Source: Chloroflexota bacterium (lineage in GTDB: Bacteria > Chloroflexota > Dehalococcoidia > GIF9 > UBA5620). Taken from it: DNA of 16,404 bases. A program made the position numbers and the translations under genes. Position 1 is the first letter of the stretch. Each line of letters begins with the position of its first letter. Of the stretch, positions 6,238-13,099 are shown piece after piece. Location: NCBI GenBank assembly GCA_026389735.1, contig JAPLHH010000077.1, forward strand, positions 1 to 16,404, given 5' to 3'. The notes beneath the pieces are model-generated. The model searched no databases. It was not told the DNA's origin and saw nothing but the letters and a program-made list of their open reading frames with translations.

Positions 6238-8076
6238 CTACTTTGTGAATGTTAAGGTTGTGGCTATCTCTGAAAACTGCGCTTCATCGTAAGGAACAAG
6301 CAAAGCCACAGTACTTGCGGAAACCACAATCCACTTGTCGCCTTTCTTCACCCCGAGTGCATAGGCTTCAGCATCATAGCCCTTGCTTTTAAGGTCAACT
6401 TTGGCCGTGGTGGCTTTGGTAGTGCCATCTGCCAGCGTTATCTCCTTTTCAGCGCCAACCTTGATACCTGAACTACCAGCGCTTTCCAGTCCAGCCCTTA
6501 CTGCATCGGCAAAGGTGGCAGCTTCTACAACCATGACTCTTATAGTCGGAACTCGAGCCGGGTCTGCAGCGTAGAATACGCTTGGGGCTTTTTCTTCGTC
6601 TTTGTTCTCTTTCCAATTCTTCGGATATTTCACCGAGAAGCCCAAGTCGGCATTGGTATACTCAGCGGCTTCAAATGACAGCCCGCCTGGTGGTGGTGCT
6701 GCTGGTGGTGCTGCCGGTGGTGCGGCTGGTGCACTTCTGAACTTATCGGCTGCCTCAGGCGCTATCTTCAATGCGACAGTGCCCGGGTACTCAAACTTCC
6801 AATCGCCGAAGGTGTCAACTGCACCATATTCCTTCTTGGGCCAAACTCCCTTCAGCGCTCCATCCTGCCACTGGGTGCCAACACCGGTCTGATAACCAGG
6901 ACCATACATTATGTCATGAGGGCACATCGGCGGGCATGCCGGTGAATCCAGCGGGTAATATTTAGTCGTTCCGGCGGTACCTGGGAATACCGACTGTTCA
7001 ATGACCGGAACAAGAGCGTCCGAATCCAGTGTTCCCGCCTTTTCGATATTTTGTTTCATGGCGAGAAGAGCATCATAGGTAGCCGCAGTATATGTTGGGA
7101 ACTCGCCGGTGCGTTTCTCGAACTCATCAAAGAAAGCGACGGTCTTATCGGTCATGGCCACACCTTTGGCAAAGGTGTTCAGGACAAACTCGTAGTTGCC
7201 TTTACCGCCGGTGGCATCCCAGAAACCTTTCTTTTGAGCCTCAACATTGATGCCCACTGAGACAACCGGTATCTCAAGCTCACCACGCTGCTTGGCATAG
7301 GTTATACCAACCGGACCGGAGAACGTGGTAAAGATGATATGAGGATCTTTCGCAGCTATGGCTGTCAGCTCGGCAGTTACATCGGTAGCCGTGTCCGATG
7401 GCCGCCATACGCCGACAACCTCCATACCCATCTTCGGTAGATTTGCCTGGGCAAGCGCTACCATCACCTCAGTCCATTCCAGCTTTTCAGCAATAATAGC
7501 AACTCTCGGTTTCGTTATGCCGAAATCCTTCTTCAAGATTTCAGCGACCATCGCCAGCATCTTGAAGTCGCTCGTAACCAAGAAGATCTCATTATATGGG
7601 GTGACTTTAAAGAAGTACTTGTAGGTATCATAATCATCGGCTACCCGCTTCTGGAGCGCAGCAGTGGCAGCGCCGCAATTCATGAAAATCTTCTTGTATT
7701 CCATGGCCACATCTGACATGGGATACACGGCTTCTGTCCTGAAGCCACCCATCAAAAAGTCCACCTTATCTACAGTTATCGCTCGTTCCACTGCAGATGC
7801 AGCCCCAGCGACATCAAGTATTTCATTGCTGTCCACCTTGACTAGTTGAATCTTGTAGGTCTTGTCGCCTATTTTTACGCCGCCGGCGTTGTTTATTTCC
7901 TCCGCCGCCATTGTAGCTCCCATCCAGTGGTGTTCGCCTTGAATAAACTGCATCGGCCCAACCACAGCCACCTTGATAACGTTTTCCTCTTTAGGAGCAG
8001 CACAGGCAGGAAGAACTAACGCTACCAACAAAAGACAAGTAAAAAACAAGAACAAAAATTTTTTCACTTTAGCCAT
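6238..8076 (-). CDS. LivJ-type substrate-binding lipoprotein fused to a PsbP-like domain
   Basis: This is the receptor of the ABC importer, 612 residues. It has a signal peptide with lipobox LPAC, giving lipidated Cys25, so it should be anchored on the outer face of the membrane. Residues about 33-445 form a type I periplasmic binding fold (Peripla_BP_6): KVAVVGPMQFIQGEHHWMGA, AAEEINNAGG, and VDFLMGGFRTEAVYPMSDVA. A Pro/Ala-rich linker of PPAA repeats (about 449-464) leads to an extra domain (about 471-612), starting YTNADLGFSVKYPKNW and resembling the lone lipoprotein domain at 442-939. Common LivJ proteins are about 370-400 residues and lack this module. The ATG at 8076 has GGGAGG just upstream. 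The ligand may be an amino acid or another carboxylate; given the neighbouring ligases, a carboxylate or aromatic acid is possible (inference). Confidence 0.9.
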   Translation of the reverse strand: MAKVKKFLFLFFTCLLLVALVLPACAAPKEENVIKVAVVGPMQFIQGEHHWMGATMAAEEINNAGGVKIGDKTYKIQLVKVDSNEILDVAGAASAVERAITVDKVDFLMGGFRTEAVYPMSDVAMEYKKIFMNCGAATAALQKRVADDYDTYKYFFKVTPYNEIFLVTSDFKMLAMVAEILKKDFGITKPRVAIIAEKLEWTEVMVALAQANLPKMGMEVVGVWRPSDTATDVTAELTAIAAKDPHIIFTTFSGPVGITYAKQRGELEIPVVSVGINVEAQKKGFWDATGGKGNYEFVLNTFAKGVAMTDKTVAFFDEFEKRTGEFPTYTAATYDALLAMKQNIEKAGTLDSDALVPVIEQSVFPGTAGTTKYYPLDSPACPPMCPHDIMYGPGYQTGVGTQWQDGALKGVWPKKEYGAVDTFGDWKFEYPGTVALKIAPEAADKFRSAPAAPPAAPPAAPPPGGLSFEAAEYTNADLGFSVKYPKNWKENKDEEKAPSVFYAADPARVPTIRVMVVEAATFADAVRAGLESAGSSGIKVGAEKEITLADGTTKATTAKVDLKSKGYDAEAYALGVKKGDKWIVVSASTVALLVPYDEAQFSEIATTLTFTK

Positions 8077-8114
8077 TAACCTCCCTCATAGTTTGTGTTT
8101 TACAACTTTCCTTA

Positions 8115-8149
8115 CTGGGAGGCACTTGACGACCACCAACTGCCCCCAG
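8115..8149 (-). other. Hairpin in the leader of the binding-protein mRNA
   Basis: In the minus-strand transcript CTGGGGGCA (8149-8141) pairs over 9 bp with TGCC/CCCAG (8124-8115, one bulged T), and TTG/CAA adds three pairs inside. It ends about 38 nt before the start codon of the binding lipoprotein. No U-run follows. It could shape translation or mRNA stability; I do not recognise it as a known riboswitch. Confidence 0.4.
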
Positions 8150-8272
8150 CATATTAAGCTTTACAATCTCAATACTACCACCTCCTTCCACCAAGTTTTA
8201 TCTGCGCACATATCGCGCTGATTCATACCAAAGTCGAGAACAACCAGATGAAATCTCAAAGGGCTACAGGAA

Positions 8273-8292
8273 ATTATATCATAATATGTCAA
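8273..8292 (-). promoter_or_regulatory. Extended -10 promoter upstream of the livJ-like gene
   Basis: The minus strand carries TGATATAAT (8281-8273), an extended -10 element with a perfect TATAAT. A TTGACA (8292-8287) lies only 8 bp upstream, too close to pair with it as -35. If used, transcription starts near 8266 and leaves a leader of about 190 nt. The rest of 8150-8270 shows a strong AAGGAGGTGG ribosome-binding-like site (about 8182-8173) without a convincing gene after it. Confidence 0.5.
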
Positions 8293-8322
8293 TAGCCTGA
8301 GGATGAGAGCGTTTATTAACCT

Positions 8323-8381
8323 GTCACTCTGAACGAAGCGAAGAGTCTGTGAGATTCTTCGCCCGTAGGGCTCAGAATGAC
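8323..8381. repeat. REP/MITE-like imperfect palindrome
   Basis: The left arm GTCACTCTGAACGAAGCGAA (continuing GAGTCT) and the reverse complement of the right arm, GTCATTCTGAGC...GCGAAGAATCT, are near-identical except for a small GCCC-TAC-GGGC hairpin (8361-8371) inside the right arm. This wording resembles the family of dispersed GTCATTCTGAGC...CGAAGAATCT palindromes that I recall as common between genes in environmental bacterial genomes. No transposase is near. It lies about 150 nt past the SDR stop and upstream of the livJ-type promoter, so it may also help end the SDR transcript. The remaining sequence from 8382 to 8533 shows no gene or clear signal. Confidence 0.7.
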
Positions 8382-8533
8382 GAAAAGAATTGTTAAACGA
8401 CCTCTGAGGATTAAAGCCCAAGCCCAATAGCTAACCTTTCTCAAGGCAACTGAGTTTGCCGCCAGAGATGTTGAGCAGCATCATCCAAAGCCAGGCATAG
8501 AACATTTTGACTCGACCCACTTATAGCCTACTG

Positions 8534-9436
8534 CTAGGGTGGTGATGGATTACTGTATCCTTCCAGTAATACCTTGGGCACCAGCTCTATTAACTCCTCT
8601 ACCGTCCATAAGCCTTCTTCTTTATTGATGTCCTTCTTCTTTACCGGCTCTGAGTAAATAGCGATATTACCTCCGGTGACATCAAACACCTGCCCATTTA
8701 TATCAGCCGCTTCGTCAGTGCAGAGATAAACTATGAAAGGAGTTACTGTCTCCGGGCTAGGTGGATTGGTTAACTCTTCGTATCTTTCCCTGGTCACAAG
8801 CCCTGCTTCGTATCTTTTCTTAAAACCAGCCACTATCTCCTCGCTCACAGTAAACCGTGTTGCCGCGGTTGGGGCATAGGCATTGCAGGTTACTCCATAC
8901 CTGCCCATCTCCCTGGCTACAGCTCTGGTTAGGCCTACTATCCCCGCCTTAGCTGCTCCATAATTGCAGTGTCCCACAGTACCTAACCAGGCAGTAGAGG
9001 TGGTATTCATTATCCGCCCCCACTTTTGTTCTCTCATTACACCACAGGCAAATCGAGTGCAGTTAAAGGTTCCTTTAAGGAAGGAATCCACACATATATC
9101 CCATTCCTCTTCCGTCATATTCCAAACCATGTGGGGTCGGTCAGTACCGGCATTATTCACTAAGATGTCTAGTCTGCCAAATTTGTCTACTGCTGCCTGT
9201 ATCAGCTTGCCGGCCACCTCAAAATCAGAGACACTACCAAAAAAGGGTATAGCCTGACCACCCATATCTGTAATCTGTCTGGCTGTGGTCTCAGCATCTC
9301 CACCCGAGGTATCTGGCCGACGGTTGTTAGTCACTATCTTAGCACCTTCTTTAGCCAAGGCTATTGCTATGGCTCTTCCGATTCCTTGCCCCGAGCCAGT
9401 AACTATAGCTACTCTAGCCTTTAATCTAGTACTCAT
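8534..9436 (-). CDS. Short-chain dehydrogenase/reductase with C-terminal extension
   Basis: This 300-residue NAD(P)-dependent SDR would be soluble and cytosolic. The Rossmann motif TGSGQGIG is at 13-20, NNAG at 94-97, and the catalytic Ser147/Tyr159/Lys163 set lies in STAWLGTVGHCNYGAAKAG. The core ends near DVTGGNIAIY (about 255); a tail of about 45 residues ending in SNPSPP goes beyond classical 250-residue SDRs and resembles multifunctional-enzyme-2-type hydroxyacyl-CoA dehydrogenases. The ATG at 9436 has GAGAGGTC upstream. It is third in the minus-strand operon, 57 nt after the thiolase. A 3-hydroxyacyl-CoA (or related hydroxy-thioester) dehydrogenase role is inferred from the neighbours; FabG-like reduction is the alternative. 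Confidence 0.9.
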   Translation of the reverse strand: MSTRLKARVAIVTGSGQGIGRAIAIALAKEGAKIVTNNRRPDTSGGDAETTARQITDMGGQAIPFFGSVSDFEVAGKLIQAAVDKFGRLDILVNNAGTDRPHMVWNMTEEEWDICVDSFLKGTFNCTRFACGVMREQKWGRIMNTTSTAWLGTVGHCNYGAAKAGIVGLTRAVAREMGRYGVTCNAYAPTAATRFTVSEEIVAGFKKRYEAGLVTRERYEELTNPPSPETVTPFIVYLCTDEAADINGQVFDVTGGNIAIYSEPVKKKDINKEEGLWTVEELIELVPKVLLEGYSNPSPP

Positions 9437-9493
9437 CTTTTGACCTCTCTTTATTTATCTTAATCTACATATTAATGTTTCGTTAAATTTGCA

Positions 9494-10696
9494 TCATAGA
9501 CCTACGATGGCAACGCTGACAACGTTCATAGCTGGGAAACCACCCATGTTATGCGTCAACCCAATCTTAGGATTCTTCAACTGTCGCTCCGGCTGTTGAG
9601 CCTTGCCCTGCAGCTGTTTATACATCTCATACATCATCCTCAGACCAGAAGCACCGATAGGATGCCCGAAGCACTTCAATCCGCCATCGGGCTGAATAGG
9701 CTGCTCACCATCCAGGTTAAAGCGACCAGCCTCGATATCATCCTTAACCCGTCCTCTGGGGCTAAACTGCAAATCTTCCATAGTTACCGCCTCAGTAATG
9801 GAAAAACAATCGTGTACTTCAGCCATGCTTACCTCTTTACGTGGGTTCTTTATTCCTGCCTCACTGTAAGCTAGAACTCCAACACGATACCCAGTCTCAA
9901 CATGAGCACCATCCCATTTCGTGTACATCAACTCCTCGCCAGAACTTAGAGCAACCTGTAAAGCTTTGATGTAAACTGGGTCAGGTCTAAAATTCTTAGC
10001 CATGTCAGCTCTGGTAACAATAGCTGCCGCCGAACCGTCACTAACCCCACAGCAGTCAAAAAGTCCAAGCGGCCAAGCAATGATGGGAGCATTCATTACC
10101 TGCTCTTCGGTGACTTCGCGGCGCAGGTGTGCCTTCGGGTTCAAAGAACCGTTATGATGGCTTTTAACTGATACCTTGGCCAGCATCCTTTTGCCCTCAT
10201 CCGGGCTTAACCCATAGACAGCAAAGTATCTGGTAGCCATCATGGCAAAACTGCCCGGAGCAGTCAACTTGGGCATGATGAGCGCATTTCTTGTTCCCAA
10301 CAGACCGGGACCACCAGGAAGACCACCATACCCGGTATCCTTAAGCTTTTCCACACCTAAAGCCAAAGCAATGTCATAGGCCCCCGAAGCCACCGCATAA
10401 CAAGCTCCTCTCAAGGCTTCTGTACCAGTAGCACAGAAGTTTTCTACCCTAGTCACCGGGATAAAAGGCAACTTCAGCGCCAATGCCAAAGATGTAGCTC
10501 CCTTTCCTACACTCTGCTCTTCAAAATGTACACCAAACCAGGCAGCCTGAATATCCTTCTTTTCTATGCCGGCATCCTTGATGCATTCTTGAAATGCATC
10601 GACCATCAGGTCTTCAGCACCTTTATCCCACAACTCACCAAACTTCGTGCAGCCCATGCCTATGATAGCTACTTTGTTTTTTATACCTTCTGCCAT
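9494..10696 (-). CDS. SCP2-type thiolase family protein
   Basis: This 400-residue protein belongs to the thiolase/acetyl-CoA acetyltransferase group related to SCP-x and to archaeal acetoacetyl-CoA thiolase. The nucleophile candidate is Cys88 in ENFCATGTEAL (86-95). The HDCF motif (295-298), GHPIGASG (344-351) and the terminal THNMGG (381-386) supply the usual active-site histidines and oxyanion loop. It would make or cleave a C-C bond next to a CoA thioester (Claisen or thiolytic). The ATG at 10696 follows GGAGGAG. It starts 30 nt after the DUF35-bearing protein; in archaea thiolase, HMG-CoA synthase and a DUF35 protein form one complex, so the two products here may associate. Catalytic residues look complete. 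Confidence 0.92.
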   Translation of the reverse strand: MAEGIKNKVAIIGMGCTKFGELWDKGAEDLMVDAFQECIKDAGIEKKDIQAAWFGVHFEEQSVGKGATSLALALKLPFIPVTRVENFCATGTEALRGACYAVASGAYDIALALGVEKLKDTGYGGLPGGPGLLGTRNALIMPKLTAPGSFAMMATRYFAVYGLSPDEGKRMLAKVSVKSHHNGSLNPKAHLRREVTEEQVMNAPIIAWPLGLFDCCGVSDGSAAAIVTRADMAKNFRPDPVYIKALQVALSSGEELMYTKWDGAHVETGYRVGVLAYSEAGIKNPRKEVSMAEVHDCFSITEAVTMEDLQFSPRGRVKDDIEAGRFNLDGEQPIQPDGGLKCFGHPIGASGLRMMYEMYKQLQGKAQQPERQLKNPKIGLTHNMGGFPAMNVVSVAIVGL

Positions 10697-10726
10697 TTTT
10701 ATCTCCTCCGTATTTATTCGTTAATT

Positions 10727-12169
10727 TTAGGCACGTATCGGTGTTGCCTTCCAAGAGTAACCATAGACTCCACGGGCCTCATCAATATATCTCCTGCGGA
10801 AGGTCATCTCCACTGGCATGCCCACCTTAATCGAGTCAAGGTCACAATCGGTGAGGTCAAACCAAAATCTACCGCCACCTTCAAAATCTACAAAGCCATA
10901 GATTGCCGGCGGGTCAATGCTAGCAGCAAGGTTATCACCGGTATAGGTGAATAGGACACCCTTCTTATCTGAGAAGCGATAACTTTCCATCTCATCAACA
11001 GCCCCACAATCTGGGTTCACACATACTCTCTGAGCAGGGTACTGAGGAGTGCCGCAGCGCTTACATTTCGAACCGCAAAGCGACAAAATCGATTTGCGTT
11101 CCCTGAATAGGGTGGACATCGGAGTACGAATGCTTTCCTCACCACGCATACCTAAGTCCACTGGTGCTAGATTGCGGAAAGCAAGATATTTCTCATAGCT
11201 GGAGAGCTCTTTTTTCGACGCTAAATTTTTCTTGACTCCTCGCCTATCTGGCAACTTCTTTATCTTCTCAGTCACTTGGAAAAATAGAGCATCGCCGCCA
11301 TTTCCGAAGCTGGCAACCAGAATCTTGTCTCCTGGATTAGCATCTTCAAGTGCTGTTGCCAGTATCATTAAAGGCGAAGCCGAACCGGTATCACCTATTT
11401 TATCAAGCAGGGTATCTTGAATCTGACCTAGCTCGGCACCCAGCCGCTTTGCTATTGCACCATGCTCCCTGGCATAGAGGCTTGGGTAAGCTATTTTAGC
11501 AAAGTCCTTGATGTTCAGATTATATTTCTTCAACAGCCCTGAGATTACCTCGGGAATCATTCTAGTATAGCCCTCATCACGAATGAACCTGTCTTCCCAG
11601 GCATGCTCGAATTTCTCTCCCGCTGCTCTCCAGCGGTCGGGAAAATCATATGAAACAGAATAAGAACCTTCAAATGTAGCAATCACATCATCACTTCCCG
11701 CGAGAAGAGCTGCAGCACCATCACCGTACAAAGGTTCCTGGGAACTACCTGGCTTGCTTAACCGACAGTCGGAAGCACAGACTAGGACATTGCTGGATGT
11801 TCCTCCCTTTACAGCGTCAAAAGCAGACAGTAACGCACTAGTCCCCGCTTTTGTAGAGCCAACAAAGTCAGCTGTTCTTATGCTAGGCTGTAGGTCAAGA
11901 GCCGTAGCTACAATGGCAGAATTTTGTCGCAGCATGTACGGCTGACTAGTAGTTGCGAGATACAAGCCATCTATCTTTTCTCGTTTCACACCGCTCAAGC
12001 AGTCAATGCCAGCAGCTACTGCCATGCTAAGGGTATCTTCATCATAGTTTGCAACTGCATTCTCCCCAGGTGCAGGAAATGTACCCAAAAATCCAACAGC
12101 TAAGAAGATAGTATTGTGATTCATTCGATATCGTGGGATATAAGCTCCGTATGATTTGATGCCTACCAT
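10727..12169 (-). CDS. HMG-CoA synthase-like protein fused to DUF35 zinc-ribbon/OB domain
   Basis: This is a 480-residue fusion. The N-terminal part (about 1-310) has the KAS-III/HMG-CoA-synthase fold: GIKSYGAYIPRYR, DEDTLSMAV (43-51), YGDGAAALLAGS (148-159) and SFGNGGDALFFQV (287-299). The C-terminal part (about 350-478) is DUF35: zinc-ribbon cysteines 369, 372, 383 and 388, then an OB-like barrel (LFTYTGDNL, FDLTDCDL). The usual catalytic cysteine of the C-K-A-G-T motif is replaced: the site reads STKAGT, with Thr107 at that position. Condensation by the classical mechanism is therefore doubtful; it may act as a thiolase partner or scaffold. ATG 12169 has AGGAGG upstream, and a divergent promoter precedes it. 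It is first gene of the thiolase-SDR operon. Confidence 0.9.
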   Translation of the reverse strand: MVGIKSYGAYIPRYRMNHNTIFLAVGFLGTFPAPGENAVANYDEDTLSMAVAAGIDCLSGVKREKIDGLYLATTSQPYMLRQNSAIVATALDLQPSIRTADFVGSTKAGTSALLSAFDAVKGGTSSNVLVCASDCRLSKPGSSQEPLYGDGAAALLAGSDDVIATFEGSYSVSYDFPDRWRAAGEKFEHAWEDRFIRDEGYTRMIPEVISGLLKKYNLNIKDFAKIAYPSLYAREHGAIAKRLGAELGQIQDTLLDKIGDTGSASPLMILATALEDANPGDKILVASFGNGGDALFFQVTEKIKKLPDRRGVKKNLASKKELSSYEKYLAFRNLAPVDLGMRGEESIRTPMSTLFRERKSILSLCGSKCKRCGTPQYPAQRVCVNPDCGAVDEMESYRFSDKKGVLFTYTGDNLAASIDPPAIYGFVDFEGGGRFWFDLTDCDLDSIKVGMPVEMTFRRRYIDEARGVYGYSWKATPIRA

Positions 12170-12210
12170 TAATTAAACCTCCTGAAATCAGCGTTTATTG
12201 TGCCCACAGG

Positions 12211-12239
12211 AATCTACCATAGACCCCGTATCCTGTCAA
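12211..12239 (-). promoter_or_regulatory. Sigma70-like promoter for the HMGCS/DUF35-thiolase-SDR operon
   Basis: On the minus strand TTGACA (12239-12234) and TAGATT (12216-12211) are 17 bp apart, with a start expected near 12205, about 35 nt before the ATG at 12169. It is divergent from the MarR-family promoter about 60 bp away, so one bound regulator could affect both. Confidence 0.6.
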
Positions 12240-12299
12240 ACTCTAGCCACCCCATAAACAAACTTGTCGATGAGAAAAACATCATTCATCTTCTACCAC

Positions 12300-12328
12300 T
12301 TGACAAATATGGAAAAGGCTTTTACAAT
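12300..12328 (+). promoter_or_regulatory. Strong sigma70-like promoter of the MarR-family gene
   Basis: A perfect TTGACA (12300-12305) and TACAAT (12323-12328) are separated by 17 bp. The start is expected near 12335, inside the repeats that follow, so a protein bound there would block initiation. Confidence 0.75.
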
Positions 12329-12352
12329 GTACACAAAATAACTGTACACAAA
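12328..12352. promoter_or_regulatory. Probable operator: TGTACACAAA direct repeat
   Basis: Two exact copies of TGTACACAAA (12328-12337 and 12343-12352) lie 15 bp apart. Each contains the self-complementary TGTACA, so the pair also forms a two-fold symmetric TGTACA-N9-TGTACA element, suited to a dimeric winged-helix regulator. It overlaps the end of the -10 box and the predicted start of the MarR-family gene, which suggests autorepression (inference). Confidence 0.55.
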
Positions 12353-12369
12353 TTATAGGAGTACCAACC

Positions 12370-12807
12370 ATGTATGACGCCAGAAAAAATATCTGCTTTA
12401 ATCTAGGACGTGTCATGCGCCGCGTCTACGACTACTATGAAAGACGTCTATCCCCTTTCGGTCTGACCCCCCCACAGTACTTTGTATTCAATGCCTTATG
12501 GATGAGCGACGGCATTACTATCGGCGAGCTTGGGGGCCGAGTCTCGCTTGATAGCTCAACACTAACCGGGATTATTGACAGGATGGAAAAGGGTGGTCAT
12601 GTAGAGCGTAAGCCAAACCCTGATGACAGGAGATCAGCACTAGTATTCCTCACCGAAAAGGCACGAGAGCTGGGGCCTCGTATATTAGAGTTCGCCGACG
12701 AACTCGACGCGACCCTGAAACAGCCATTCTCCAAAAAAGACATGGCTACATTTGAGCGGGTACTCCGGGCGATAGGCGAGACAAACGCTAAAACGTTAGG
12801 AAAATAA
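12370..12807 (+). CDS. MarR-family transcriptional regulator
   Basis: This 145-residue winged-helix DNA-binding protein has the normal length for the family. Helical dimerisation parts lie at both ends; the helix-turn-helix runs from LTPPQYFVFNAL through ITIGELGGRVSLDSSTLTGIIDRMEKGG (about 49-76), and the wing carries KPNPDDRRSALVFLT (81-95) with the typical DDRR. The ATG at 12370 has AGGAG upstream. It is transcribed away from the HMGCS/DUF35-thiolase-SDR operon and lies next to an acyl-CoA synthetase. MarR proteins near such genes (for example FadR-like, BadR or HcaR types) usually sense the acid or its CoA ester; this role is inferred. The repeat just upstream is its likely operator. Confidence 0.93.
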   Translation: MYDARKNICFNLGRVMRRVYDYYERRLSPFGLTPPQYFVFNALWMSDGITIGELGGRVSLDSSTLTGIIDRMEKGGHVERKPNPDDRRSALVFLTEKARELGPRILEFADELDATLKQPFSKKDMATFERVLRAIGETNAKTLGK

Positions 12808-13099
12808 TGATAGGTTTATGGTAAGTTAGCAGACTTAGCTACAACGAAATGCAAGAATAGCTATGAAAAAAACTACGTAATTATCCCGTTGGGGCAGGTC
12901 AGGTATCAATGATGTTTTGACACAAATAATCGAAAATGCACTGCTCGAAATCCGAGCTTGTGGGCAACAAAAGTTCCAGTAAAGTTACATTCAGGCTTGA
13001 CGGCTAAAAGCCACAAGTGTACTATCAACCTCCAAAGCAATTAAGCCGCAAACAGCCTCATTTCCAGCTAAAAATGCGGCGGCTGTAGAAAGTGGAACC

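Noticed and set aside
6660..6740. Repetitive GGTGGTGCTGCT stretch as a CRISPR or mobile repeat
   Set aside because: It encodes the Pro/Ala-rich linker of the receptor; there are no spacers, and no CRISPR array, insertion sequence or origin was seen in the window.
8063..8153. 27-codon leader frame (ATG 8153) whose stop overlaps the receptor start
   Set aside because: The strong ribosome-binding-like site is about 20 nt or more too far upstream and the peptide resembles nothing; kept only as part of the leader note.
8161..8427. Open minus-strand frame covering the palindrome
   Set aside because: Most of it is the repeat and promoter; composition is not protein-like and no ribosome binding site precedes it.
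12917..12957. TTGACA (12917-12922) and a GCTCG/CGAGC hairpin (12943-12957) as promoter or terminator signals for the second synthetase
   Set aside because: No -10 lies 16-18 bp after the TTGACA and the 5-bp hairpin has no U-run.
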